26,452 nucleotides of DNA, taken from JAWXBM01 sp034440115. Its GTDB lineage: Bacteria > Pseudomonadota > Gammaproteobacteria > Xanthomonadales > SZUA-36. The stretch is taken from assembly GCA_034440115.1 (NCBI GenBank), contig JAWXBM010000073.1, forward strand, positions 1 through 26,452, written 5' to 3'. Position 1 is the first letter of the stretch. Each line of letters begins with the position of its first letter. Below, piece by piece: positions 7,298 to 16,417 of this stretch. The position numbers and the translations under genes are program-made. Below the pieces are notes generated by a model. The model saw nothing but the letters and a program-made list of their open reading frames with translations. It was not told the DNA's origin and searched no databases.

Positions 7298-9072
7298 GTG
7301 TGCTGGCCTTCCTCGCCGTGATAGCTGGCGTCGGAGGTGGGCACATCCTCAGGTGCCATATTCTGCGGAATGTAGTCCTGCGATGCTCCGGGTACGCTGA
7401 AATCATAAGCCCAACGATAAACCACCGGCAGATCGTGGCCCCAATTGCCATGTTTGGCCGGGGTGTCGGGTGTTTGCCATTCCAGCGTGGTGGCTTTCCA
7501 GGGATTGCTTCCAGCCTTCTTACCAGCACGCAAGCTATAGAACATGTTGATGATGAAGATCAACTGGGCAATAGCTACGAAGCCGGCTGCGATGGAAATA
7601 CCCTGGTTCATGAGGTGCGCGGAATCAGGAATAAAGGCGGTATCGCCCATGGCGTAGTAACGCCGCGGCAAGCCCAAAATGCCGAGGTAGTGCATGGGCA
7701 GGTAAATGGCATAAGTGCCAAAAAGTGTCAGCCAGAAGTGTACTTTGCCCAAGGTGTCGTTGAGCATTCTTCCGGTGATCTTTGGATACCAGTGATAAAT
7801 GGCAGCATAAATCACCAGAATGGGCGAAACACCCATCACCATGTGGAAATGCCCGATCACAAAATAGGTATCTGACAGGGGCACATCCACTGCAACATTT
7901 CCCAGGAACAAGCCGGTGATGCCGCCGTTGATAAAGGTAAAAATAAAACCGATTACAAACAGCATGGGGACCGTGAGGTGAATGTCACCTTTCCACAAGG
8001 TCAGCACCCAGTTGTACACCTTCAAGGCCGTGGGTATGGCAATGATCAAGGTCGTGGTGGCAAAGAAAAACCCGAAATAGGGATTCATGCCACTGACATA
8101 CATGTGGTGCGCCCAGACGATAAAAGAAATAATGCCAATCGCCAGGATGGCCCAGACCATCATGCGGTAACCAAAAATATTCTTGCGCGCGTGTACTGAA
8201 ATCACATCGGATACCATGCCGAAAGCCGGCAAGGCTACGATATAAACTTCGGGATGCCCAAAGAACCAGAACAGATGCTGGAACAGGATCGGACTGCCGC
8301 CGTCATGACCGGAATCTGCTCCCATGGAGAGCAAGGCTGGCATGAAGAAACTGGTGCCGATCACGCCGTCCAGTAACAGCATGATGCCACTCACCAACAA
8401 AGCCGGAAAGGCCAGCAGTCCGAGTATCGTGGCAGTGAAGATGCCCCACACCGACAAGGGCAAACGCATCAGTGTCATGCCACGGCAGCGAGCCTGCAGT
8501 ACGGTTGTGACGTAATTGAGCCCGCCCATGGTGAAGGCAACGATAAACAGCACCAGCGAAACCAGCATCAGAATGATGCCACCACCTATACCCGGAGTTC
8601 CGGCCAACACGGATTGAGGCGGATACAGCGTCCAGCCCGCCCCGGTTGGCCCTCCGGGTATGAAGAAACTGGCACACAGCACAATTACCGACAGGAGGTA
8701 GACCCAGTAACTGAGCATATTCATGTACGGGAATACCATGTCGCGGGCACCTACCATCAGTGGAATCAGGTAATTGCCAAAACCACCCAGTAACAAGGCA
8801 GTGAGCAGGTAAACCACCATGATCATGCCGTGCATGGTGATGGCCTGGTAGTACTCGTCCGGGGTGATAAAGGAGAAGGTATCTGGAAAACCCAGTTGCA
8901 GCCGCATGGCCAGGCTCAGAACCAACGCCACCAGCCCGACCGAGATGGCGGTGAGGCTGTATTGTATGGCGATCACCTTGTGATCCTGGCTCCAGATGTA
9001 CTTGGCCACAAATGACTGGGGATCGTGCAGGTGCTGCTCGTGATCCCGGTCTGCAATTGCAACATATGCCAT
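7294..9072 (-). CDS. ctaD: Cytochrome c oxidase subunit I (aa3-type, A family)
   Basis: The 592-residue catalytic subunit reduces O2 to water and pumps protons. Heme a ligands are H81 and H410 and the heme a3 ligand is H408 (GHFHMVMG). CuB ligands are H273, H322 and H323. Y277, in GHPEVYIV, is the cross-linked tyrosine. The D channel is present: N100, D111 and N118 in FGNYLIPLMVGARDMVFPYMN, with E275 at its top. The K channel has T348 and K351 in IPTALK. This places it in the A1-type heme-copper oxidases and predicts a working proton pump. A long hydrophilic C-terminus follows the last helix. The start has AAGGAAA upstream. It lies 15 bases after COX2 and overlaps the next gene by four bases. 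Confidence 0.97.
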   Translation of the reverse strand: MAYVAIADRDHEQHLHDPQSFVAKYIWSQDHKVIAIQYSLTAISVGLVALVLSLAMRLQLGFPDTFSFITPDEYYQAITMHGMIMVVYLLTALLLGGFGNYLIPLMVGARDMVFPYMNMLSYWVYLLSVIVLCASFFIPGGPTGAGWTLYPPQSVLAGTPGIGGGIILMLVSLVLFIVAFTMGGLNYVTTVLQARCRGMTLMRLPLSVWGIFTATILGLLAFPALLVSGIMLLLDGVIGTSFFMPALLSMGADSGHDGGSPILFQHLFWFFGHPEVYIVALPAFGMVSDVISVHARKNIFGYRMMVWAILAIGIISFIVWAHHMYVSGMNPYFGFFFATTTLIIAIPTALKVYNWVLTLWKGDIHLTVPMLFVIGFIFTFINGGITGLFLGNVAVDVPLSDTYFVIGHFHMVMGVSPILVIYAAIYHWYPKITGRMLNDTLGKVHFWLTLFGTYAIYLPMHYLGILGLPRRYYAMGDTAFIPDSAHLMNQGISIAAGFVAIAQLIFIINMFYSLRAGKKAGSNPWKATTLEWQTPDTPAKHGNWGHDLPVVYRWAYDFSVPGASQDYIPQNMAPEDVPTSDASYHGEEGQHT

Positions 9073-9087
9073 GGGTGTTTCCTTAAC

Positions 9088-10440
9088 TTAAAGTTGGTTG
9101 ATATAGGCCACTACAGCATCGATATCCTGCTCGCTGCGCAGCATGCCAGCCAGGAGGGTCATTTGTTTGCCGTAAAGGTCAGTAGGATGGGAACCTCTGG
9201 TGCCACTCTTGTAATTCTGCAATTGGCGCTTAAGATACCAGTCATTCAGGCCTTCCAGCCGCGGCGCATTCAGTGCCCAGATACCCTGCCCCTGCTCGCC
9301 ATGACAGGATTTACAGGTACCGTAAAGCTTGGCGCCTAATTCCACATCACCCTGCAGGGTTGCGGCTGGATCAGTGGCAGGCAGAGACGCGATGTAAGCC
9401 GCGACATTTCTGATAGCCGTATCATCGGCAAGGGTTGCGGCCATAGGGGCCATCTGCATACCGAAGGCATCTTCCGTATTGGCACCGCGCAAGCCATGCT
9501 TGAAATGATCCAACTGCCGGGCAACGTACCAGGCACCCTGCCCGGCCAGGCGCGGCGCATTGAGCATTTGATTGCCTTCACCCTGCGCACCGTGACAGGC
9601 AGCACAAACAGCAAACTGCGCTTGTCCCACCGAGGCTTGCGCTGCAGATTGTTGTAGAACGTCTGAGAAACGCGGCCAAGTATCCAGCCAGGCTTCGAAT
9701 TCTGCAGGCTGCTCCACCACCACCGCACCCCGCATGGCGAAATGGCCTATGCCGCAAAGCTCTTCGCAGAGTATGTCGAAGCGTCCGGTGCGGATGGTTT
9801 TCAGCCAAGAGTATGGAGTTGAGCCCGGTACCAGGTCCATTTTTACACGGAACTGCGGCACCGTGAAGTTATGCAACACATCCTTGGAACGCAGGACGAA
9901 TTTATAGGATTCGCCCAAGGGCAAATGCAGCTCGCCGCTATTGACCAGGATGTCGTCCCGACCAGCAGGATCATCGGCTTTCATACCAAAGGGGTTGTCG
10001 ACCGACATCTCTGCCACAGCCACCTGACCCAGCACGCCGTCTTCACCAGGGAAGCGGAATGTCCAATGCCATTGCTGCCCTGCCACCTCAACAATACGGG
10101 CATCTTCAGGCACATCTACAAACTTGCCCCAGGCCCATAAGCCAGGTGCCAGCAAGGCAACCACGCCCACGGTGGTGATAACGGTCAGCCAGGCCTCCAT
10201 TTTGTGGGATTCTGGTTCGTAATGCGCCTTCAGGCCTTCGCGATGACGGTACTTGATGATGACCCAGACCAGAAAGACGTTAAGAACGATGAAAACGATG
10301 CCGGTAATCCAGAAAGTGATATCAACGGTGAGATCCAGAAAGCCCCAGTCTGCTGCCAGTGGTGTCCACCACCAGGGACTGAAAATGTGAAAAAGGACGG
10401 TAACGATTGTCAGAAAAAGAATGCCGAGTGCGATGGCCAT
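9088..10440 (-). CDS. coxB: Cytochrome c oxidase subunit II fused to two cytochrome c domains
   Basis: The 450-residue protein has N-terminal membrane segments (about 2-20, 41-62 and 84-105) and a COX2 cupredoxin domain. The CuA site is complete: H190 (LHNF), then C225, E227, C229, H233 and M236 in CEELCGIGHFAM. Two class I cytochrome c domains follow, with heme motifs CAACH (279-283) and CKSCH (376-380). Each domain has a downstream methionine candidate within a repeated pattern (FGMQMAPM and YGKQMTLL). Electrons would enter through the tethered hemes, pass to CuA and then to heme a. Single-c fusions (caa3) are common; a double-c COX2 is less so. It starts 27 bases after the small membrane protein, with AAGGAAG as its ribosome binding site. 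Confidence 0.96.
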   Translation of the reverse strand: MAIALGILFLTIVTVLFHIFSPWWWTPLAADWGFLDLTVDITFWITGIVFIVLNVFLVWVIIKYRHREGLKAHYEPESHKMEAWLTVITTVGVVALLAPGLWAWGKFVDVPEDARIVEVAGQQWHWTFRFPGEDGVLGQVAVAEMSVDNPFGMKADDPAGRDDILVNSGELHLPLGESYKFVLRSKDVLHNFTVPQFRVKMDLVPGSTPYSWLKTIRTGRFDILCEELCGIGHFAMRGAVVVEQPAEFEAWLDTWPRFSDVLQQSAAQASVGQAQFAVCAACHGAQGEGNQMLNAPRLAGQGAWYVARQLDHFKHGLRGANTEDAFGMQMAPMAATLADDTAIRNVAAYIASLPATDPAATLQGDVELGAKLYGTCKSCHGEQGQGIWALNAPRLEGLNDWYLKRQLQNYKSGTRGSHPTDLYGKQMTLLAGMLRSEQDIDAVVAYINQL

Positions 10441-10467
10441 GCGCGTCTTCCTTATATTTGTGTGAGC

Positions 10468-11034
10468 TTAGTCGTACGCTTGTTCCGATTGGCGGTCGCG
10501 CCTTTTTCGTTCTACGCGGGAGAACGGATTGATAAAATGCCGATCGGTGGCCACATGCCGGGATTCCGGATGCCGCTCTGTCATCATGGCTTTGACTTTC
10601 TCACCTTGCCCTTTGCGGGCATAGATCAACAGGAGATATTCACCGGCTTCAATCTCATCATGGAAACGGTGCAATTTGCGGTTTTGGCTGTCAATGCCGG
10701 TCAAACCACCCAACCAGGCGCCGAACAGCGTAGCCACAATGACCAAAAACAGTGCAGCTATGGAAGGAACGTGCGGCCCCAGCGGTTGGAAATAAATCAG
10801 CAGGAAGGCCAGGAAGGCGCCGACAATGAATCCGAAATTGGCGCCGATGAATCCGTCACGCAACAGATCTGTGGTTTCCAGCCAATTGCTGGAATGCAGC
10901 TTGTCGCGCTTTAACCCTTCCTCATCCTTGGAAATAATATGCAGAAACCAATCTTCGACCCCCACTTCGTGTAGGTCGTCTGAAATCTGGTGCGTAATGA
11001 CCAGATTGGGTGCAAGATAATACATGCATTTCAT
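10468..11034 (-). CDS. Two-helix membrane protein at the head of the oxidase operon (DUF1269-like)
   Basis: The 188-residue protein has a soluble N-terminal segment of about 55 residues. Two membrane helices rich in Gly/Ala follow (about 61-81 and 90-111; GANFGFIVGAFLAFLLIY and LFLVIVATLFGAWLGGL). A soluble ferredoxin-like region (EIEAGEYLLLIYARKGQGEKVKAMM) and a basic tail complete it. This layout resembles DUF1269/general-stress-17M-like proteins, but I am not sure of the family. It is the first gene of the operon, 27 bases ahead of COX2, so it probably has an accessory role in oxidase assembly or in sensing. GGGG precedes the ATG at 11034. The promoter for the operon should lie in 11035-11297. 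Confidence 0.75.
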   Translation of the reverse strand: MKCMYYLAPNLVITHQISDDLHEVGVEDWFLHIISKDEEGLKRDKLHSSNWLETTDLLRDGFIGANFGFIVGAFLAFLLIYFQPLGPHVPSIAALFLVIVATLFGAWLGGLTGIDSQNRKLHRFHDEIEAGEYLLLIYARKGQGEKVKAMMTERHPESRHVATDRHFINPFSRVERKRRDRQSEQAYD

Positions 11035-11082
11035 GTTTCTACCCCGGATTGAGTTTTGAAATATGGATCTGGTTCTGGTTGG

Positions 11083-11222
11083 TACAGCCTGTATTTTTTG
11101 TTTGCGAGAAATATTCCGATAAGACGGTCTATTGATGGAGACCTGCGGAACGCGCCCGAGTGTCTCACATTTGAGCAGGCTATAAAAGTACAGGCCACAG
11201 CTTCATTTGGCAATAGCCTGTA
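11083..11222. promoter_or_regulatory. Inverted repeats in the divergent region between oxidase operon and DUF3313 gene
   Basis: The 263-base region 11035-11297 has no convincing gene. It contains TACAGGC at 11189-11195 and its exact inverse GCCTGTA at 11216-11222. A near-palindrome, TACAGCCTGTA, is at 11083-11093. The same half-motif thus occurs in three places, between two divergent genes. TATAAA at 11181-11186 could be a -10 element for the plus strand. Operator function is inferred from position and symmetry only. Confidence 0.35.
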
Positions 11223-11297
11223 GCCTTTAGAAGGAACTAATTTTTACCGTGATCAGCGTAATTGGATAATTTGTGTACCCTACGGAGTGCCCCTACC

Positions 11298-12044
11298 ATG
11301 TTTGCACATCGCTTCACTGCATCAGATCTGGCCCCAGTGCCAGAATGGGTCCTGGCCCTATTACTCAGCGCCAGCCTGCCGCTGCTCAGCCTGGCTGACG
11401 AAAATGCCGAGCTTAATGCCGAACTTGCTGAAGACGGCCTGCAACTGGTGGAAAAAGACCGACACCGTTCGTTTTATTCCAACCCGAACGTGGATTGGCG
11501 CCAATACCATCAAATCCATTTGCTCGCAGCTACGGTAGACTTTCGCAAAAACTGGCAACGTGACCAGAACCGCAGCTATCCCTTCAAAGTGAGAGATGAA
11601 GATGTGGCAGAACTCAAGCAGTCCATGGCCGAACTTTTAGCCGAGGTGTTCAGCCAGGAATTGAGCAAAGACAGCGGCTACGGCCTGACTGATACCATCG
11701 GCAAGCAGGTACTGACCATACGCCCCGCCATTCAGGGATTAGATATCTCTGCGCCGGATACGCAAAACTGGGCGGGAATCTACCGGCAGTACACCGAATC
11801 ATCCGGCGAGATGACCTTGCAATTGGAATTGCTCGATTCAGTCACGGGCGAAGTATTGGCCAGATCCAGAGAGCATGGCGAAGTACCGCGCTGGGGCTAT
11901 TTCCAACTCACCAGCAGTGTCACCAATCAAGCCGATGCCCGGCGCATGTTACGCCGCTGGGCAATAGACCTGCGTGAACGCCTGGGCCAGGAAAGCGTAA
12001 ACCGGGAAAGCCTGTCTGCGCCGACTCCAGCCAGCGCAGATTAG
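11298..12044 (+). CDS. Exported DUF3313-like protein
   Basis: The 248-residue protein has a signal peptide whose hydrophobic core is VLALLLSASLPLL, with probable cleavage after SLA (residue 33). The mature part has the DUF3313 pattern. A central YHQIHLLAATVDFRKNW strand is followed by a long helix (VAELKQSMAELLAEVFSQEL), then a 'LTIRPAIQGLDIS' strand and a predicted beta-rich part containing LQLELLDSVTGEVLARSREH. These proteins are periplasmic or outer-membrane associated and of unknown function. The start at 11298 is chosen because ACGGAG lies 10 bases upstream and the signal peptide then has normal length. TTG 11262 is in frame but less likely. The stop is TAG. Its 3' end faces the broken propeller gene, 19 bases away. 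Confidence 0.7.
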   Translation: MFAHRFTASDLAPVPEWVLALLLSASLPLLSLADENAELNAELAEDGLQLVEKDRHRSFYSNPNVDWRQYHQIHLLAATVDFRKNWQRDQNRSYPFKVRDEDVAELKQSMAELLAEVFSQELSKDSGYGLTDTIGKQVLTIRPAIQGLDISAPDTQNWAGIYRQYTESSGEMTLQLELLDSVTGEVLARSREHGEVPRWGYFQLTSSVTNQADARRMLRRWAIDLRERLGQESVNRESLSAPTPASAD

Positions 12045-12063
12045 ACCAGGAAACGTGGCCAGA

Positions 12064-15000
12064 CTATTGGCGTAAAGCCGGTAAACGCCCGGGTGTCCAT
12101 GGGGCACCCAGGGCTTCTGCTTCTTCACCGAGCGCAGTGACATCGGCCGCAATCTGTTGCAATTGCTGCACTGCGGTTGTGTAGTCTGTGTTGGCTATAG
12201 CCAGCGAATCACGATAACCCTGTGGCACTCTGGACTGGCTGTCCCAGTACCCTCCGCTGATGTAACCAATCCTGCCTGTCAGCGACAAGGGCACCGGCTC
12301 ATAGCGGCTGGAAACGGTGCTGTCGCCGTTCAGCAGCACTTGCAAATCCTGCAGGCGGGTCTTCAATGCCCGGGCCTGTTGTGCTGGCGCTTCAACGGCA
12401 GCAGGTGTTTCCTGTAAGGCGGCCAACAGGTGATCCAGTTGGCTGGCCATTTCGCCCGCTGCGCGATCGGCACCGCTCACCGCCCGGAACAGTTCCGCGG
12501 CTTCCAGCTCAAAGCGCAATCTGGCCTGCTGGTCATCGACCACCAGGCCACCGGTAATCAGGGGTTTCAAGTTGAAACCTTGTGGGCTGGAGAGATCCTG
12601 CCACACGCCGAGAACACGTTGCGACAGGCGCACCTGGTATTCACCGGGCACGGCCAGCGGTCCGGCGGGCGGACTTTCCCAGGGTGAAAACTCGGGTTCT
12701 TCTGCAATGCTGATCGGGTCAGGTGCGGGGTAACGCAAATCCCAGGCTACGCGGTGAAAACCTTTCGCCGTTGGCCCGCTGACGCGACGTATCACATTGC
12801 CGGCGCTGTCGGTAACGGTCAGCATGATGACCGGCTCTTCCTCCCGGTCCTCCTGCCGCAGCGCATCCCACTCAGGATAGGGGTTGTTCCCGCCTTTTTC
12901 TGCCAGCTCTTTTTCAGCTTTTTGGCGCTGCTTTTTCAGCGACAGGATTTCTTCCGGAAGGTAATAAGAAAACACGGCACCGTAGGGTGGATTTTCTGCC
13001 ACGTAGCGATCCACGCCATAATCGCCTTTGCCACCCCAGCCGCGACGGTTATCCGGGAGGTAAATCCAGCTATCCCGCGGCGCGAACAGAGTTGCGGCTT
13101 TGCTCAGATCCTCGGCCGAGCTGCGCAACGGTGAAACATCATCCAGGATGTAAATGCCGAGTCCGAACGTGCCAATTATCAGATCATCCTCGCGCTTCTG
13201 GAACTCCAGGTCGCGAACTGCGATGGTTGGCAAGTCGCTGAATTCATGCCAGCTTCTGCCGCCATCCTGGCTAAAAAACAGGCCAAATTCGGTGCCCAGA
13301 TACAGCAGCTTGGGATCAACCGGATCCTCGACGATGGCGTGTGCGCTGCCACGCTCGGGCAGGCCTTTGTTGATCAGGCCCCAGCTTGCACCCTGATTGC
13401 TGCTTTTCAGCACATAGGGTTTGTGATCACCGCGCTTGTGGTTGTCGATGACGGCATAGGCCACCTGGGCATCGTGCGATGAGGCGATGAGGTCCTCTAC
13501 CAGCGACATATCCGGCACAGCGCTGAATGACTCAATGCGGGTCCAGCTCTCGCCAGCATTGGCGCTGACCCGAATCAGGCCATCGTCTGTACCAACGTAA
13601 AGCAGACCTTCCTGCAGCGGGCTTTCGTCCAGTGCAACCATCGCTCCGTAAATCGATGTCGAGGCATTCTTGGCAATGGCGTCGACGCTCCACACCCGGC
13701 CCATCACTTCCAACTCGTTGCGATCAATCTAGCGGCTGAGGTCGGGGCTGACCGCTCTCCAGCTTTCGCCGCGATCATCCGATCGGAACAGTTTTTCTGA
13801 ACCAAAATACAGCCGCTTGTGATCATGTGGAGATATGATCAACGGCGAGTTCCAGTTCCACTTGTAGTCGTTCTCACCCGCTCCTGGCTGCGGTGTGATG
13901 GATAAACGCTCGCCGCTGAGCTTGTCCATACGCACCAGGCCACCGTGCTGGTACTGGGCATAAACCACATTGGCATCGGTGGGGTCGATGCGGGCCTTGG
14001 AGCCATCGCCGAACTGCGCAATCCACCAATCGGCGTTGCTGATGCCATCGGTATAGGTGTTTTGACTGGGGCCGCAAAGGGTCTGATTATCCTGGGTGCC
14101 ACCACAGACATTGTAGAAAGGCTGCGCATTATCCGGCGTGGCCCGATAGAACTGCACGACCGGCAGATTGGTGACATGCCGCCACATTTGGCCGCGATCA
14201 AAGCTTTCAAAAATACCACCGTCACCAACGATGAACAGGTGCTCGGTATTGGCCGGGTCTATCCACAGAGCATGGTCATCCACATGGCAGTTGGTGAACG
14301 ACAACTTGGTCCAGGTTTTACCACCATCCTCAGAAACATGGGTAAAAGTATCGACGGAATAAACCCGATCGGCGTCATGCGGATCGACGAACAGCTCGTT
14401 GTAGTATTGCGGGCTGCTGGTCATGCGGGAGGATTGCTTGACCCAGTGCTCGCCAAAATCCTCACTGCGATAAACACCTTGCTCATCAGCACTGGCCTCC
14501 ACAATGGCGTAAAGCACCGAAGGTTTTGAAGGTGCTGCTGCCAGGCCTATGCGGCCCATTTCACCTTCGGGCAGACCGTTGCTGATCTCGCGCCAGGTTT
14601 TGCCACCATCGATGGATTTATGAATGCCACTGCCCGGCCCACCGTTGATCAGCGTCCACGCATGGCGCCGCCGCTGATAGGTACTGGCAACGATGCTATC
14701 CGGCTGATCCGGGTGGATGACAAACTCGTTAACACCGGTATCCGGGTTCACCGTCAACACGGCTTTCCAATTGGCACCGGCATCGGTGCTCTTGTACAAA
14801 CCCCGATCACCGCCGGAATTCCACAAGGGGCCCTATGCCGCCACGTAGACGGTATCGTTATCACGCGGATCGAAGCGGATCATGGAAATATGCCCCGACT
14901 CTTTCAGCCCGAGGTTCTGCCAGCTTTTCCCGCCATCCAGCGAACGATAGACACCGTCACCAAAGCCCACGCTGCGTTGCGCGTTGTTCTCGCCGCTGCC

Positions 15001-15321
15001 TGCCCACACCACCTCGGGATTAGAAGGCTGCAACACCACTACACCAGTGGAATAGGAAGCCTCATTCTTGAAAACATGCTCCCAGCTTATGCCATTGTTG
15101 CTGGTTTTCCACACACCGCCGCTGGCCACTGCCACGTAATAAGTGGCGGGCTTACCGGGATGAAAGGCGAAATCCGCAATGCGTCCCGAGGTCAATGCCG
15201 GGCCAATGGAGCGCAATGGCATGGCAGCCAGTGGGTATTTGTCTTCGGTTCCAGCCTGCAATTCGCAGGCCGTCAGAAGCACAAAAGACAACAGGATCAG
15301 GGCGCGTTGAAGTGTGAGCAT
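12064..15321 (-). pseudogene. BNR/sortilin-like beta-propeller lipoprotein with two in-frame TAG codons
   Basis: One continuous frame of 1,085 codons is interrupted only by TAG at codon 163 (14833-14835) and codon 531 (13729-13731). There is no frameshift anywhere. The N-terminus is a lipoprotein signal (LLSFVLLTAC, C19), started at ATG 15321 with GGAAAG upstream. The body contains many BNR/Asp-box repeats (GGVWKTSNNG, GVYRSLDGGKSW, GIHKSIDGGKTWR, LFFSQDGGRSW), forming a predicted multi-blade propeller of the VPS10/sortilin-like glycosyl-hydrolase-like family. A FlgD-like strand region and a helical C-terminus follow. Around the stops the sequence reads VYVAA-TAG-GPLWN and SPDLSR-TAG-IDRNE. 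The intact paralogue at the first site reads AAAMGNLW. Each TAG could be a CAG changed by one C-to-T step. It is either a young pseudogene or translated by readthrough. Confidence 0.85.
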
Positions 15322-15430
15322 GAGCTTTCCGGGCAAGAAAAAGTGGCGCTCAGTTTACGCAAATACGAAAGCCGGAACACCCTGCCCAAAAATCTATTCG
15401 AAGTACCGGCCTTAAGACCATCAGATCGGG

Positions 15431-15991
15431 TTAATCAACATCGTTGCCGCTGGCGGCTCGCTTGCGGCCGTGCACCATGGCAGCAGGCAGGTTTTCTTTG
15501 CCGTGGCGGGAGGCATGTATGACTCCGGTTATGTGCAGCCCAACCAGCATCAGGCTGAGCCAGGTAAAACCATCATGCAGCTCTTCCATCCACTCCAGCC
15601 CCCAAAAATAGTCAGTGGTATAGAGCCAACCGGTTATACAGGTGGCCAGCACACTGCCGATCAGTGCCAGCACCATCCATCCACCGAGCGGGTTGTGCCC
15701 CAAATATCGTGGCTGTCTGCCGGCCAGCAGCAGTTTGCTATAGGCCAGAGTATGGGTTGGGCTGCGAACAAACTGGGCAAAGCGGGCGTACCTGGACCCG
15801 ACAAATCCCCACAGCAAGCGAATCGGCAACAGCGTAAGCACGGCATAGCCTATCCATTCATGCCAAGGTCCGGGATTATGCCGGGTGAAATAGGCGGCGA
15901 AGAAACCCACAACCAGGCTCCAGTGAAAGCAACGGACCAGCAGGTCCCAAATCAGAACTCTGCTGGCCCGCGTTACCTTGCCAGAATGCAC
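15431..15991 (-). CDS. Di-heme cytochrome b561 family membrane protein
   Basis: The 186-residue protein has four membrane segments, with histidines where bacterial b561 / Ni-Fe-hydrogenase-type b cytochromes place their heme ligands: H23 (RCFHWS), H44 (WHEWIGY), H139 (EELHDGF) and H153 (LVGLHITGV). It would carry electrons across or within the inner membrane between the quinone pool and a periplasmic partner. It starts at GTG 15991, because a stop lies six codons upstream in frame. No good ribosome binding site is seen. It follows the PepSY protein gene by 29 bases. That PepSY/b561 pairing is a recurrent module, often linked with small periplasmic c-type cytochromes or metal-related redox. 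The physiological electron donor cannot be inferred here. Confidence 0.9.
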   Translation of the reverse strand: MHSGKVTRASRVLIWDLLVRCFHWSLVVGFFAAYFTRHNPGPWHEWIGYAVLTLLPIRLLWGFVGSRYARFAQFVRSPTHTLAYSKLLLAGRQPRYLGHNPLGGWMVLALIGSVLATCITGWLYTTDYFWGLEWMEELHDGFTWLSLMLVGLHITGVIHASRHGKENLPAAMVHGRKRAASGNDVD

Positions 15992-16020
15992 TTTGCTGGC
16001 GCTACTTTACTTGCATTACT

Positions 16021-16308
16021 CTAGTTGGCTTTTTCGCTATCCAGCGGAACGGGTTCCAGCGTCAGTGGGTGAAAATAGGCTTCTACCTTTTTGCCATTTT
16101 CATCCACCGCATAGACTTCATAGCAGCCAGCATCCACTTTGATGCGCCGCACTGTCCAGCCTTTCGCCTCCAACATGGCTTGCAATTCAGTACTCGGTTT
16201 CCAGTTTTCTTCGGGGCCAGAGTCACAGGTGGCCAGTCCGGTTGCGAATCCGGAGCTGCTAGCCATCATTGCAAGGACGAATACCAACGAGCTAAGTTTA
16301 CGGTTCAT
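16021..16308 (-). CDS. Exported PepSY-domain protein
   Basis: The 95-residue protein has a signal peptide (MNRKLSSLVFVLAMMASSSGFA, probable cleavage near residue 22) and one PepSY-type domain. The domain is a helix (STELQAMLEAKGWTVRRIKVD) followed by strands (CYEVYAVDENGKKVEAYFHPLTLEPV). Two cysteines in the mature part (ATCDSG and DAGCYEV) could form a disulfide. PepSY proteins next to cytochrome b561 genes are thought to be periplasmic partners of the membrane cytochrome. I chose the ATG at 16308 because AGGAG lies about 11 bases upstream and a normal signal peptide follows. The longer frame from 16413 would bury the signal. The stop is TAG. Confidence 0.82.
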   Translation of the reverse strand: MNRKLSSLVFVLAMMASSSGFATGLATCDSGPEENWKPSTELQAMLEAKGWTVRRIKVDAGCYEVYAVDENGKKVEAYFHPLTLEPVPLDSEKAN

Positions 16309-16318
16309 GAGTGATAAA

Positions 16319-16356
16319 TCTCCTGTTTGAGGTCGACTCTCCTGTTTGAGGTCGAC
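16319..16356 (-). repeat. 19-bp exact tandem duplication carrying the Shine-Dalgarno of the PepSY gene
   Basis: TCTCCTGTTTGAGGTCGAC occurs at 16319-16337 and again at 16338-16356. Read on the minus strand each copy ends in ACAGGAGA, so the ribosome binding site of the PepSY gene exists twice, at about 10 and 29 bases before the start. The duplication looks recent because the copies are identical. Confidence 0.95.
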
Positions 16357-16417
16357 GGGGACTAATTTGAGGGTATCACAGCACAAATTCAACCGGCAGT
16401 GGCTCACAAACATGAGA

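Noticed and set aside
11031..11213. 60-codon minus-strand frame before the oxidase operon
   Set aside because: It overlaps the start of the next gene, lacks a ribosome binding site and recognisable features, and covers the likely promoter region.
12089..12107. Hairpin GGGTGTCC-ATG-GGGCACCC as a terminator between convergent genes
   Set aside because: It lies inside the 3' coding part of the propeller gene and no T-run follows on either strand.
14620..15522. Plus-strand open frame (300 codons) over the first propeller gene
   Set aside because: It is antisense to homologous sequence on the minus strand and runs through an intergenic region and into the cytochrome b561 gene. No recognisable domain.
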